Assembly (NCBI GenBank): GCA_918797485.1
Contig: CAKKNE010000002.1
Coordinates: 5,050,501 to 5,114,500 of the forward strand
DNA length: 64,000 nucleotides
From: Pelagomonas calceolata
Taxonomy: Eukaryota; Sar; Pelagophyceae; Pelagomonadales; Pelagomonadaceae
Direction: 5' to 3'
Positions 55,055 to 64,000 of this stretch are shown here, in pieces (within the stretch, counting starts at the first letter, position 1; each line of letters opens with the position of its first letter). The position numbers and the translations under genes are program-made. The notes under the pieces were generated by a model. That model was not told the origin of the DNA and made no database searches. It worked only from the letters and a program-made list of their open reading frames with translations.

Positions 55055-55355
55055 GGATAAAAGAACACCGATTCCAAACGTCCTTCGACGCCTCCGAGCG
55101 CTCATCGACGGGTGAGCGGAGCCATAGGAGGAGAATCGGTGGCAATTTTGCTCGTCGGTTGGCAGCAGTGCGACGAGCAATAACGTGCTGTTGCTCTGCT
55201 GCCGACGAAACGCAGGCTGCAGACACCTCGCAACGCGGCTCCAGTCGCGCGCGAGCACCGTGGCACGAGGGAACACCCCACGAAGACTGCTCGCAGTTAG
55301 TTTGTAGGGGCAGCCCCAAACAAGAAGCCCCGCAACCGCAGCCGTAAGCAAGACC

Positions 55356-58300
55356 ATGGCCCGTAAAAAGGACCGCAGCCGCAGCCGCAGCAGAGAACCA
55401 GAAGGCGAGAGCCTCATGGACCGCGCGGCGCGTTTAGCTGGAGGCGGCTCGCGGCCGGGCACGGCGTCGAGCGTCGGTTCCGACGACGACTGGCGCGGCG
55501 GCGACCGCGAAGCTTTAGATGCGGCGAGGCAAGCGCGGCGGGAACGGAGCCGGTCAGCTCGGAAAAAGCAGAAGGAGCGGGACGACAAGCATGCGCCCGT
55601 CGAGGAGGCCAAAGAAGAGCCTCCATCGTCAGAACTGATGGACAAGCTCCACGCGCCGCTCAAACGATGCTTGAAGCAACTGAAAGAGGGCGCGGAGAAG
55701 GCCGTGGGCAAGCCCGTGCCGTTCGCCGTGGAGACGCAGCTAAACGATGCCGTTCAATCGCTGCGAGACATCTGTTCGTCCTACGATGGAGTGTGGCGCT
55801 CTTGCATCGCACCTCCATTACGGGGCAATGCTTTCGAGGGGCCCTACGAGCAGTTGTTCGGCCATTTGCAGGAAGAACCTGGGTCGAGTAAATCGCAGCC
55901 GAGGGACCTCGGGTCTACTTACAGGTGGCTATGTGCCGTGACTGAGTTAACCATCGGTGCGGAACTACGAGCTTTAAGCAAATCCTCGGACGCCAAAAAA
56001 TATTTGCTGTGGGACCGCATCAAGAAGGGCTGTCGAGCTTTATGTGAAAACGCGCCCAAAAATTTAGATATTTTTGCGAGTCAGGCGGGCCGGAAACTAG
56101 AGGACCTAGGCGGTCACCGAGGCATGACGCGACTCGTGGTGGAGAATGCTGGGAAAATACCTCTCATCGCCGCCAAGTGCCTCGAAGCGTCGCTCATTGA
56201 CCCGCCCAAGCTCACAGTAGGAACAAGTGTGGAGTTTGCTAAAGGTGCTGATGAGATCTTAAGTAAGGGCTCGGTCGTCGGTGTGTCTGGGAGGACCTGT
56301 GATATTGAGTGTGACGGCACGACAGTTAAAAACGTCCTCATCGATAAAGTGAGAAGGTTTATATCTATACCGGAGAGTAAGGCGGTGGGCGCGCTCCAGA
56401 AGTGCGACATTGTTTTGAGGGTTCTGAAACCAGCATTAGAAGGTGTGGACGTCGGAGCGTTCGCTTCATTCGTAAACGGCAAGGCGTCGATCCCCGAACG
56501 ACTCATAGCAGGCACTTCCACACTCGTGACGCGTCTTCACACATCTTCCGTAAAGGATGCGCTGACTCTGTTGAGATTAGTTGACGAGGACTTAGACACC
56601 GCCGCCAAAACCTTCGACGCCGCGTCGACAGCTCTGAGTGCCGGCGTCGAGGCCGACGTCCGGCCGGGGACACTGTCAGTTCTACTGGAGTTGGTGAGAG
56701 CGGCCAAAACTGCTTCCGACATCGAAGAGAAGCCTGCTGAGGAAGCTCCGGTGGAAGGTGATGAAGAGCGGCGCTCCCAGGCCATCTGTAGTCTGGTGCG
56801 GGGGCCGCCTCTGTTAAAACCGCTCGTCGCCGACATCGTGAATGGTAAGCTCCAAGCGACGCGCCTCAAACAGCGACTGGAAGCTGCCAAGTCCGAAGCG
56901 GCGGCGTTGGGGAACGACGATTCGAGTTGGGATACGGTAGAATTAGCGAAGAAGGTCGAACGAGCTTTAGCTTTGGAATTGTGGTGCTCGCGGCAACCAC
57001 CTCTCACCACTTTCTTGAAGGAGGACCCGGCCCACCTACTAAGAGCTCTATCCTCATCAAAACACGGTTTGCTAGATGTCGCTCAAGATCTGACATCACC
57101 AGGCGCGCCTCTGTGGGCGCCGATGCGGTGCGCGCGTCTCAGTAGTGCAATCATGAACGGTGACGAAGACGACTTCGGGGACCGGGACCTGAAAGTGGGA
57201 CAGGCTTTGATGACCGTGACGTGGCCGTTGCCCTCTTCACCTACAACTTCTGGGGAAGAAGCTCGCGCCGCGATGCTCAAGGCGGATTCGATAGTGCGGG
57301 GCTGGGCTTTAAGAGCCGTGGAAAACGGAGGCGCGAGAGCGGGTGATGATGTGGCGGACCAACTCCAAGAGACGGCGTCACGCTTTGAATCACGAAGCGG
57401 CTCGACAGCCAAAACGGCCGAAAAATCACATGCTATCAAACGAGGCGCGAAGACCGGCACCGAGAAGGCTACTTCAGAATCGGACTTCTGGAAACTCGTG
57501 AGAGTCGCCAAGGCGTCGGTGGCCGTCCGCACGGTCGTGGTCGAGGACGACGAAGAGGCACCGTCTCCAGCAGCGTGGAAGGGCGGGAGCATGCCCATCA
57601 GTGACGAGGGCGACGCGGCCACGTGCATGAGTGAACAAGGCGGTCACGTCGTCGGCTCGCAGCCTCTATCATCGTCCGTGGAGTTTGAGGTGCTCATGTG
57701 GGGCGGCGGGAGATTAGGTGTTTTTGAAGGCAGTGAACCTACGACCCTGGAAGCGGGCTACTTCGACGACCAGGGATGGGGGTTAGGAGAGGGCGGTGTT
57801 CATAGGAAGGGCAAGGTGTTGCGAGGGGTAGAAGGCTTCGAGCTCAAGTCGGGAGACAAGGTCACGGTGACCCACGAGGCTTCTCAAAAAATCCTGACGT
57901 GGAAGGTGAACGGCGAGGACATGTTGAAGTTGGCGTGTCGGAAGGTCAACGGGCCTGTCGTACCGTGTGCTGCTCTACTCCAAGGTTCTGTGGTGCGCCT
58001 GACGTACCCTACTCCTGCTCAAGTTCAGAAACCTACAGATCTGGAGGGAGCCGCCAAGGCCGCGTATGCGTTAGATCAGAAAACATCCCAGGTGCTGCTA
58101 GCTTTGGAAGCGCAGAGCGAGAGAAATGAGGCGATGGAGCAACTGTGTCGGAGCGTCAAGGAGGCGGTGGCCAAGACCGACTACGATAGTGCTATATCTT
58201 TCAGTCGTAAGGTCGACGGTTTGGAAGCATGTTGTCATTGGCTCGAGGACGAGCTCGAGGGCGAAGCGAACGGGCCGCAGTTCGCGCTCTGTAAAAGGGC

Positions 58301-60791
58301 AGCCCCGGAGCCCGCGTTCCGCGGCTACGCGATTCGCAGCGCGCGGTGCCGCGAGAACAGTGTGGTAACTGAAGAGGGAGATGACTCACCGACGAAAGTC
58401 GAGCTGCGGTGGCGAGCGCTATGTCGGGCCCAGGTCCGCGTGGCGCGCTTGGAGACGTTGATCCAAGAAAAGTTTTCCGAGGAAGCCACTGAGAGAGAAT
58501 TGGAGGGCGTCGAGGAGGAACAAGAAGAGGAAGAAGAGCAAGCCACGCCGCGCGTCGACGCCTACGTCGAATTCAGTCGGGAGTGCGGCCTGCCGCGGCC
58601 CTCCGTGAACGAGGCCGCGGCGCTAGCGGCGCGGTTCGGAAGAGGCTGGCTCCGCCTGAAGAAGGCGTGTGGGAGCGTCCGAAACGCCGAGACGGCGCTC
58701 CTGTTCCCGAAGGACCCCATCCAATTGCCCCGTAAAGAGGTAGAGGACGAGGAAGAAGAGGAGTCAGAACAGCCGCTCGAGGCCTCGACGGACCCGGACC
58801 ACGTCTGGGGCCCGCCCGAAGCCCAAGTCATCAAAGCGCCGAAGAGCGCGCGCAAACAGACTGCTTCGTTAACAGCGGTCTGGGCCGACCTCGCGCCCTT
58901 GCTATGTTGTCGCAGCGACGAGCCGCTCGACACCGAGGCCATCGCCTCTGTCGTGGATGAGGCCCTCCAAACTACACAATGTGCGGCCTTCGACGTCATG
59001 AACGCTCTGTCTGCCGTCACTGGCGACGTGCAAGCGACGACTAACTCAAAGCCAGGCTGGCGGCCAAACGGGAAATTGGATTTACACAGAGACTCGTCGG
59101 CGGCGGCGAGGAGCCGGGGCGAAGGCACTCGTCATGACGAGGAGGAGACGAGACAGCAGACGCCCTGCGAGCGGATTGCGGAGCTGGGTCTGGCGAAGGC
59201 GATCCGACAACACTCGCGCTTCGCTCTGAGTGGAGACGCCTTCGCGGCGCACGTTTCGAAAGTGATGGGTTGTGAGAGTGAAGATGCTGATTCTCTACAG
59301 CAATTAGCCGACGACTGGGACTATGGGAATGTGCCCGATCCTTTGGTGAGGGCATTACGGAGGGCCGGTTTTGTGGACGCTGATGACAGCTCAGAGCCAT
59401 CGTCCGGGAACGCTTTGGAAGCGCCCTTGGTGAACGGTGAAATGAATAAAGTGTTGTCCTTTGATGATTTCCATGCTGCTTTGGCCTCGGAGCGCTTCGG
59501 ATGTGTACAAGCGCCCGATTCACTCAAGAAGTTAATTGAAGCGCGGTTCCGGCCTTCTAGCAAGGCCCAGGGGATCGTCGTCGGTGCTTTTTTGGACTGG
59601 ATTCTGCCGAGGGGTACGGGCTTGCCGCTGCAAGTCAACGACGAAGTCGTGACAGTGGACGCGCGCGGCACGGTGGGAGACGCTCGTTTAAGGATCTCCC
59701 GCAACGAAGGCACGCTGAAATGCGACGGGAGTATTGTACCGAAATCAGGAGACCACCGGGCGGCGTTCCTCGTCTTCACGTCCGATGATATCGAGTTTGT
59801 AGAGCGCACGAAGACGACGACGAGGTCACACGGCTTCATCCGGAGACCGCCCCCGCGCACGAAGGAGGCCATGGACCACGCCTGGAATAATAGAGATCTG
59901 AAAAAACCTCATCATTGGTCGAAGCTGTGCATCGCCGCATTTCTGAAGCGCAAGGGGTATGATGATGAGCTCATTGAGGCCTTTGAAGAGAGAGCCGTGG
60001 ATGGTTATATGTTATTTGGGAGAGGCAAGGAGTCGGTCGCTTCTTTAGCATCATTGGAGGCGTGGGGTGCTGACGACCCGGAGCCGTTGCGAACTGACCT
60101 GATCAAGGTAAGATTATTAGCGGAAGGGCACAACGACCCGACGGAACGAGCGAAAGTGCTCCAAGAGTGCGGCTACGACCTAAGTAGGCGGAACGGCGAC
60201 GTCGTCGAGCAAGCTCATAGTGGCGTGTCTGAGAAAGTACAGGAGCGGCGGGCTGTCCAGAGAGCCGTGGACAAGCTGAAGATCGCGTCGCGCGAGACGC
60301 CTTTAGAACCGACGTTCAAGAACACGGCCATGGCGCGCGTGAAGGAAATTGTTGATGGGGAAGATGCGGAGACCGTCGGCGCGCTGCGCGAACTCGCCGA
60401 GGACTGGCTGAAGTCGAGGATGCCCAAGCCCAAGAAGGTCGCGCGGCGATTGCCGAGGCGGCCGAAGCGCGGCGTGCTCGTTTCTGCGGCGCCGGTGAAG
60501 CCTCAGCCTCCAGCGCCGGCGCCGCGGCCGCCCGACGAGGCGCAACGCGGCGTCGCCGGATTATTTTCGTTTGCGGCAGCTAGACAGGCCTTCCGCCAGT
60601 ACTCCGGTGATGGTTTGACGGGTGTTCACGACGCGACGTGGCGCGACGCCTGTAGAGCTGTCTCCGAATTAGTGGACGAGTCCGGCGACGCGACGCCCGT
60701 CTTCCTCGCCGAGTTCACCAGTCAGTTGGAGCTTGATTTGGGTGCGGACGTGCGGCGGCCGGTCGTGGACATGGATGAGCCGATCTGGTAA
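55356..60791 (+). CDS. 1811-residue SR-rich/SPRY-containing protein, intronless
   Basis: The start is an AGACCATGG at 55356. Residues 1-90 are an SR-type region (KKDRSRSRSREPEGE; RRERSRSARKKQKERDDK), as in splicing and RNA-processing factors. A central part at about 770-890 looks like a SPRY/B30.2 fold (VEFEVLMWGGGRLGVFEG, GYFDDQGWGLGEGGVHRKGK, SGDKVTVTHEASQKILTWKV). Long helical and acidic stretches follow (EGVEEEQEEEEEQ). Around 1350 is a helix-loop-helix segment (VLSFDDFHAALASERFG). Near 1590 is a UBA-like helical set. Large adaptor or RNA-processing function is inferred; no overall orthologue is recognised. A continuous 5.4-kb frame without an introner is notable here. Confidence 0.75.
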   Translation: MARKKDRSRSRSREPEGESLMDRAARLAGGGSRPGTASSVGSDDDWRGGDREALDAARQARRERSRSARKKQKERDDKHAPVEEAKEEPPSSELMDKLHAPLKRCLKQLKEGAEKAVGKPVPFAVETQLNDAVQSLRDICSSYDGVWRSCIAPPLRGNAFEGPYEQLFGHLQEEPGSSKSQPRDLGSTYRWLCAVTELTIGAELRALSKSSDAKKYLLWDRIKKGCRALCENAPKNLDIFASQAGRKLEDLGGHRGMTRLVVENAGKIPLIAAKCLEASLIDPPKLTVGTSVEFAKGADEILSKGSVVGVSGRTCDIECDGTTVKNVLIDKVRRFISIPESKAVGALQKCDIVLRVLKPALEGVDVGAFASFVNGKASIPERLIAGTSTLVTRLHTSSVKDALTLLRLVDEDLDTAAKTFDAASTALSAGVEADVRPGTLSVLLELVRAAKTASDIEEKPAEEAPVEGDEERRSQAICSLVRGPPLLKPLVADIVNGKLQATRLKQRLEAAKSEAAALGNDDSSWDTVELAKKVERALALELWCSRQPPLTTFLKEDPAHLLRALSSSKHGLLDVAQDLTSPGAPLWAPMRCARLSSAIMNGDEDDFGDRDLKVGQALMTVTWPLPSSPTTSGEEARAAMLKADSIVRGWALRAVENGGARAGDDVADQLQETASRFESRSGSTAKTAEKSHAIKRGAKTGTEKATSESDFWKLVRVAKASVAVRTVVVEDDEEAPSPAAWKGGSMPISDEGDAATCMSEQGGHVVGSQPLSSSVEFEVLMWGGGRLGVFEGSEPTTLEAGYFDDQGWGLGEGGVHRKGKVLRGVEGFELKSGDKVTVTHEASQKILTWKVNGEDMLKLACRKVNGPVVPCAALLQGSVVRLTYPTPAQVQKPTDLEGAAKAAYALDQKTSQVLLALEAQSERNEAMEQLCRSVKEAVAKTDYDSAISFSRKVDGLEACCHWLEDELEGEANGPQFALCKRAAPEPAFRGYAIRSARCRENSVVTEEGDDSPTKVELRWRALCRAQVRVARLETLIQEKFSEEATERELEGVEEEQEEEEEQATPRVDAYVEFSRECGLPRPSVNEAAALAARFGRGWLRLKKACGSVRNAETALLFPKDPIQLPRKEVEDEEEEESEQPLEASTDPDHVWGPPEAQVIKAPKSARKQTASLTAVWADLAPLLCCRSDEPLDTEAIASVVDEALQTTQCAAFDVMNALSAVTGDVQATTNSKPGWRPNGKLDLHRDSSAAARSRGEGTRHDEEETRQQTPCERIAELGLAKAIRQHSRFALSGDAFAAHVSKVMGCESEDADSLQQLADDWDYGNVPDPLVRALRRAGFVDADDSSEPSSGNALEAPLVNGEMNKVLSFDDFHAALASERFGCVQAPDSLKKLIEARFRPSSKAQGIVVGAFLDWILPRGTGLPLQVNDEVVTVDARGTVGDARLRISRNEGTLKCDGSIVPKSGDHRAAFLVFTSDDIEFVERTKTTTRSHGFIRRPPPRTKEAMDHAWNNRDLKKPHHWSKLCIAAFLKRKGYDDELIEAFEERAVDGYMLFGRGKESVASLASLEAWGADDPEPLRTDLIKVRLLAEGHNDPTERAKVLQECGYDLSRRNGDVVEQAHSGVSEKVQERRAVQRAVDKLKIASRETPLEPTFKNTAMARVKEIVDGEDAETVGALRELAEDWLKSRMPKPKKVARRLPRRPKRGVLVSAAPVKPQPPAPAPRPPDEAQRGVAGLFSFAAARQAFRQYSGDGLTGVHDATWRDACRAVSELVDESGDATPVFLAEFTSQLELDLGADVRRPVVDMDEPIW

Positions 60792-60822
60792 GTACTAGTA
60801 CAAAAATAGAATTACTATCCCT

Positions 60823-62269
60823 CTAGTAGTGATCGAGGTCAATTTCGATTCGCCCCACGACCGTGGCGAAGTTTGGGGGGAGGTCGAGCAAACGAATGCC
60901 TCGCGCCTTGTATTTCTCCTGCCGGAGGAATAGTTTGGCGAACCAGTTGTGGTGCATCCTCGGCGGGGGTAAATAGCCACTTGGCTCATATGTAAATTCC
61001 GCGCTCCACTTCGGCTGCCCTTCCCGCGGCGTCTCGAAGACATGGCATATCGCATCCCACGTTTCCTTCAAAGTATATAAATTTCGTGGGTTGTCAAAAT
61101 GTATTCTCGTAGGTGGGTTCTCCAGCAACTTGTCCGCGAACGCGCTCATCAGCTCGAGCCGCCGTGGGTCCATGCGCGTCTCGCTTCGGAACGAGCGGTG
61201 CGGATCCGGGATGCGAAAAACGCGGCCGTCCCAACTTGCTTTTGAGATGTTGAGGTCACATGATGCGAGCAGGGTCCGGGCATCCGCCACGTTGGTGTTC
61301 GCGATCACGAGGTCGATGATCTTTTCTTCATCAAGCCGCCGGTCGTAAGAGAAGGCGTCCGTGTCCGCCGCGGCTCGGATGCGGTACTCCGGCGCGTTCC
61401 AATCTTCAATGAACCCATAGGCCCCTTCTGATTGAAGGCCATCAAAGGATGCGTTGCGTGTGTCCATGTCGCGAGTCGCGCCCGAGGCCCACGCGGTCGC
61501 GTCGGCTAGCGAAAATTCTTCACGGTCAGAGTCATCAGAGTCATATTCGTCGAAACAATAGCCTTCTTCAGGCGTCAGCGAGTAGCCCTCCGTGTGATGG
61601 ACGCGACCTGTGCGCAAATCAATCAGTGAGTCGCGTGCACCGATAATTCTTCACAATGCGACGCGATGCGACAATTTGATTTATGCACAGGACGTGACAC
61701 TCCATCGCTTTTCCCATGAGGTCTGCGCCGAGGTCGAGATACATGCAATTGGGACCGCATTGCACCGTCGACAGCGTCAGGCCCCTGCCGCAGAGTCGCG
61801 AGCGCACCCCGGGCGCCGCCGCGGCAGTCGTGAAGATATCAACGTCTATCTTGTCCTTGTAATACTCAGAGTCAGGGTCCATTTCGACACGGCGTCTCGC
61901 GCCTGGGTACTCATCACCCGTCCACACCGTACCCAGCACGCACTGCGCCATCGTCGACCCGGCGATCAGCGCGCCTGGCCGCCCGTCCGCGTCCACCAGC
62001 GCCTTGAAATCGACGGCCTCCGGCGAGACGCCGCGTGCCTTGAGTACGCGTGCGAGACTGCTTTCCAGCGACACGCGCAGCGCCCGCGTCGCGCGCGGGA
62101 CGTCGTTTTCCTTGACGTGGAATGACTTCGCCGTCAGACAGAGCGCGTACGTCTGCGGCGGCCTCAGAAACCCTGCCAGTGTGCGGAGGCAGTGCGCCAT
62201 GGTGCCGGCGGGGGCGGAGTGGTACTTTTGGGCATAGCTGGCACAGGTGCGCCTCGGACGGCGCGCCAT
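60823..62269 (-). CDS. nucleotidyltransferase-fold-like protein of a giant-virus/protist family, two exons
   Basis: Exons 62269-61663 and 61607-60823 encode 463 residues. The N-terminus has a short helical F-box-like stretch (LRTLAGFLRPPQTYALCLTA). Then GALIAGSTMAQCVLG followed by KIDVDIF gives the G-S ... D-x-D pattern of minimal nucleotidyltransferases. After an acidic insert come KIIDLVIANTNVADARTLLA, SCDLNISKASWDG and a late basic helix region. Proteins with this order (GS/GG, DxD, then an IDLI strand and FDLxI motif) are common in nucleocytoplasmic large DNA viruses and some protists; the function is not known. The 55-bp intron (61608-61662) has donor GTCGCATT and first exon bases GTCGCGTC, a 6-of-8 direct repeat. 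Family placement is from motif memory. Confidence 0.6.
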
Positions 62270-62348
62270 GATGGAGCAAGGCTGCCCGAATTGAACTCCT
62301 GGAGTCCTGCTCTTCCTGATGATCGATTTGGTTGGGCTTGCTATGCTT

Positions 62349-62372
62349 GCTAGTGTGTTACAGGCCGCTAGT
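62349..62372 (+). promoter_or_regulatory. dyad promoter element upstream of the signal-peptide ORF at 62550
   Basis: GCTAGTGTGTTACAG then GCCGCTAG. Spacing 18 bases; 178 bases before the ATG. Confidence 0.6.
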
Positions 62373-62547
62373 TATTGTTATCCACCAATTTTTCGACGCC
62401 CAGCCGCCAGCCGCGCGAGTTTGTGAGGGCGGTAGAATTCGACGTATTAGCACACGAGTCAACGCCGACAATTATTAGTTAGCCCGCGGAGACGCGACGC
62501 GCTCGCGAGAAAAACAAGAGCCTGCAGCAGTTTCAGTAATCAGTGGA

Positions 62548-64000
62548 TTATGAGGCTCGCCTGCGCGATACTCTTGCTCGTCGGAGCCCGCGGGGCCGGC
62601 GTCGCGCCCGCCGAGACGCTCGCCAGCGCCGTGCCGGCGGAGAAGAAGAACCCGATCGACGCCGTCGAGGCGACGTACGGCCGCGTAGTAGCAATCGCGT
62701 CACTTCGAGATGACCTTCTCTGGCGGCGGAGTAAATAGGCGAATTTCCTAGGCGACCGCTGCGTCTGTTAATATCTACCTTCCCCTCATCGAGTAGCACT
62801 TCGACGACTCTCCGATGACCCTTAGAGGCAGCGACGTGCAACGGTTCCCGGTCACGCACTGTACCGTTTAAGCTTCCTAGCGTAGCGTTTGCATTTTCGC
62901 GCAGAAGAAGCTGGACGGCCTCCGTCTTCCCGGAGTCCGCGGCGATAATAAGTGCTGTGTACGCACCTTCCCCCATCCGCCGTCCCGCCAAGTTCACGGC
63001 CGCGCCTGCCCTCAGGAGCATCTCCATCATCTGCGTATCTCCTCTGCTCGACGCAGTGCAAAGAGCGGTCTCCGTCCAACTTTTGGACCGTCCAAATACT
63101 AGGCACGGGTAGTCGACGTCGACACCCTGGCTGATCGAGAGCTGCGCCGCTTCAATATCGCCGTCTGCAACCGCGTCGCAAAACGCTTCGGAGGCGGGAA
63201 CGCGGCCCTCCAATAAGGCGACGACCTCGTGATGGCCATTTTCCGACGCGATGTCGGCTGGAGTCCAGCTATCCGGGCCCCACGCGATCGACGCGTCGGC
63301 GCCGTGGCGCAGGAGGGATTTTACAGCCCGAAGCGCCCCAAATTGAGCGGCATAAAATAATGGCGTACAACCTTCGTCCGAGAGGCCATTTATGGCAAGC
63401 CGTCCGTCGTCGAGCAACACACTCAACGCTGCAGTACTGTTTACTTGCGCTGCTGCGTGGAGACAAGAGAAGCCGCCTTTCGCAATCGAATGACGGGGAT
63501 CGACTAACTCTAGTAGAAGCCGCACGATGTCGCTGTGGTTACGCTCGGCTGCTGCGTATAGGGCGTCGCGACCATCAGTCGTCTCGATTGACACGTCCGC
63601 GCCGCGTTCTACTAATGCCACGACCGCCCCGAGCTGACCATTTTGTGCAGCAAAATGTAGTGGAGTTCTGCCTGCATCGTCAAGACCGTCCATAGGAAGC
63701 CTACCGTCCTCCAGCACAACTTCTAAAACTGCAACATTGCCTCTTTCGGCTGCTATGTGGAGCACGGTAAAGCCACCCGGATTATACGTCGCGTCGAATG
63801 GATTGACTTCGGAATCCTCCAACAGGAGCTGCACGATCTCGCCGTGGCCACGTTCGGCTGCTATGTAAAGAAGATGGAGGCCCTGGCTGTCCACGACGTT
63901 CGCATCGGCGCCCCAAGAGAGTACCACCTTGAGGACTTCCGTGTGCCCATGGAACGACGCGATATGTACAGCGGCAAACGTCCCTGTTGTTGTCAGGCAT
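62548..64000 (-). CDS. ankyrin-repeat protein, 5' end beyond the window
   Basis: The frame is open to the window's right edge, so the start is not seen. At least twelve ankyrin repeats are recognisable, with consensus TPLHFAAQNGQLGAVVALVE and related units such as LHLLYIAAERGHGEIVQLLL, CLHAAAQVNSTAALSVLL, TALIIAADSGKTEAVQLLLR and PIYSAAREGHLEVTRLLLRG. Ankyrin repeats bind other proteins. After the last repeat (about 62690) the frame runs into an Arg/Ser-rich tail that is the antisense of a plus-strand signal-peptide ORF, so the natural C-terminus may be missing. Such arrays are typical of protists and their large DNA viruses. Confidence 0.8.
   Translation of the reverse strand, partial: CLTTTGTFAAVHIASFHGHTEVLKVVLSWGADANVVDSQGLHLLYIAAERGHGEIVQLLLEDSEVNPFDATYNPGGFTVLHIAAERGNVAVLEVVLEDGRLPMDGLDDAGRTPLHFAAQNGQLGAVVALVERGADVSIETTDGRDALYAAAERNHSDIVRLLLELVDPRHSIAKGGFSCLHAAAQVNSTAALSVLLDDGRLAINGLSDEGCTPLFYAAQFGALRAVKSLLRHGADASIAWGPDSWTPADIASENGHHEVVALLEGRVPASEAFCDAVADGDIEAAQLSISQGVDVDYPCLVFGRSKSWTETALCTASSRGDTQMMEMLLRAGAAVNLAGRRMGEGAYTALIIAADSGKTEAVQLLLRENANATLGSLNGTVRDREPLHVAASKGHRRVVEVLLDEGKVDINRRSGRLGNSPIYSAAREGHLEVTRLLLRGRTSPRRRRSGSSSPPARRWRASRRARRRPRGLRRARVSRRRAS
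62550..62738 (+). pseudogene. 5' fragment of a secreted-protein gene, possibly cut by a rearrangement
   Basis: The frame begins with a good signal peptide (MRLACAILLLVGARGAGVAP) and a dyad promoter element lies upstream, so a real promoter and start are likely. About 48 residues in (…AVEATYGR) the sequence becomes the antisense of the ankyrin-repeat gene and the frame stops soon after. A donor-like GTAGTA follows TACGGCCGC, so exon 1 of a gene with a far downstream exon is possible. I favour a truncated gene fused tail-to-tail with the ankyrin gene near 62690. Confidence 0.5.

Noticed and set aside
1-64000. tRNA, rRNA and CRISPR features
   Set aside because: No cloverleaf-compatible GGTTCGAATCC-type box, rRNA-like stretch or regularly spaced repeat array was noticed by eye. 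A covariance-model search would be needed to exclude divergent tRNAs.

Overview
The window looks like nuclear DNA of a small photosynthetic stramenopile, most likely a pelagophyte of the Aureococcus/Pelagomonas kind. It is GC-rich and gene-dense (about 36 protein genes in 64 kb on both strands). Genes are mostly intronless or carry one very short intron, and many start codons sit in an AACCATGG-like context. A lumenal cyclophilin with a Tat-type transit signal, and several predicted plastid-targeted enzymes with a secretory signal followed by a basic stretch, point to a complex plastid. A clear BBS4 orthologue points to a flagellum. The organism assignment is inference; no marker gene such as rRNA is present.

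Layout. 0-5.9 kb: a dispersed repeat, an intact five-exon hAT-like transposase gene, hairpin-rich DNA and a tandemly duplicated promoter plus signal-peptide segment, followed by a small Cys-rich membrane protein gene. 5.9-17.4 kb: an F-box-like gene, RhoGDI, an NSUN2-type RNA methyltransferase with a RanBP2 finger, a 2OG-Fe(II) oxygenase, an EF-hand membrane protein, an HMG-box/TFIIS-N nuclear protein and an Mpv17/PMP22-family protein. 17.4-35.2 kb: several membrane proteins (Cys-rich multipass, AAAP amino acid transporter, a divergent paralogue pair, a nucleotide-sugar transporter), an EF-hand-like cytoskeletal-type protein, a fatty-acid-hydroxylase-superfamily enzyme, an Asp-rich membrane protein, an MTHFR-like protein and an OTU protease. 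35.2-36.8 kb: a gene-free repeat block containing a second copy of the window-start repeat. 36.8-55 kb: BBS4, an MFS carrier, a ubiquitin-like/F-box fusion, a YrdC/Sua5 protein, a tandem pair of seven-helix proteins, a methyltransferase-like protein, two tail-to-tail GT61-like glycosyltransferases, glucose-6-phosphate isomerase, a ZZ-finger protein, a small mitochondrial-type protein and a lumenal cyclophilin. 55-64 kb: a 1811-residue SR/SPRY protein, a nucleotidyltransferase-like gene of a type common in giant viruses and protists, and an ankyrin-repeat gene running off the right edge.

Two genome-wide systems are visible. First, introner-type introns: short introns bounded by 8-bp direct repeats, some with terminal inverted repeats (CTGTGTGGAAA at one end, TTTCCACACAG at the other). 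The 5' splice site lies in the upstream repeat copy and the 3' splice site in the element end, so splicing restores the original exon. One example is exact (17091-17175) and others are at different stages of decay. Second, a dyad promoter element (CTAGTGTCTTACA, a short spacer, CGCTAGC) recurs 14 times, always in the sense orientation 48-377 bp upstream of a start codon, on both strands and upstream of functionally unrelated genes. A weaker motif (TTACGGTGCTAG) recurs just downstream of four stop codons. Exon joins were done by eye; no alignments or database searches were run.
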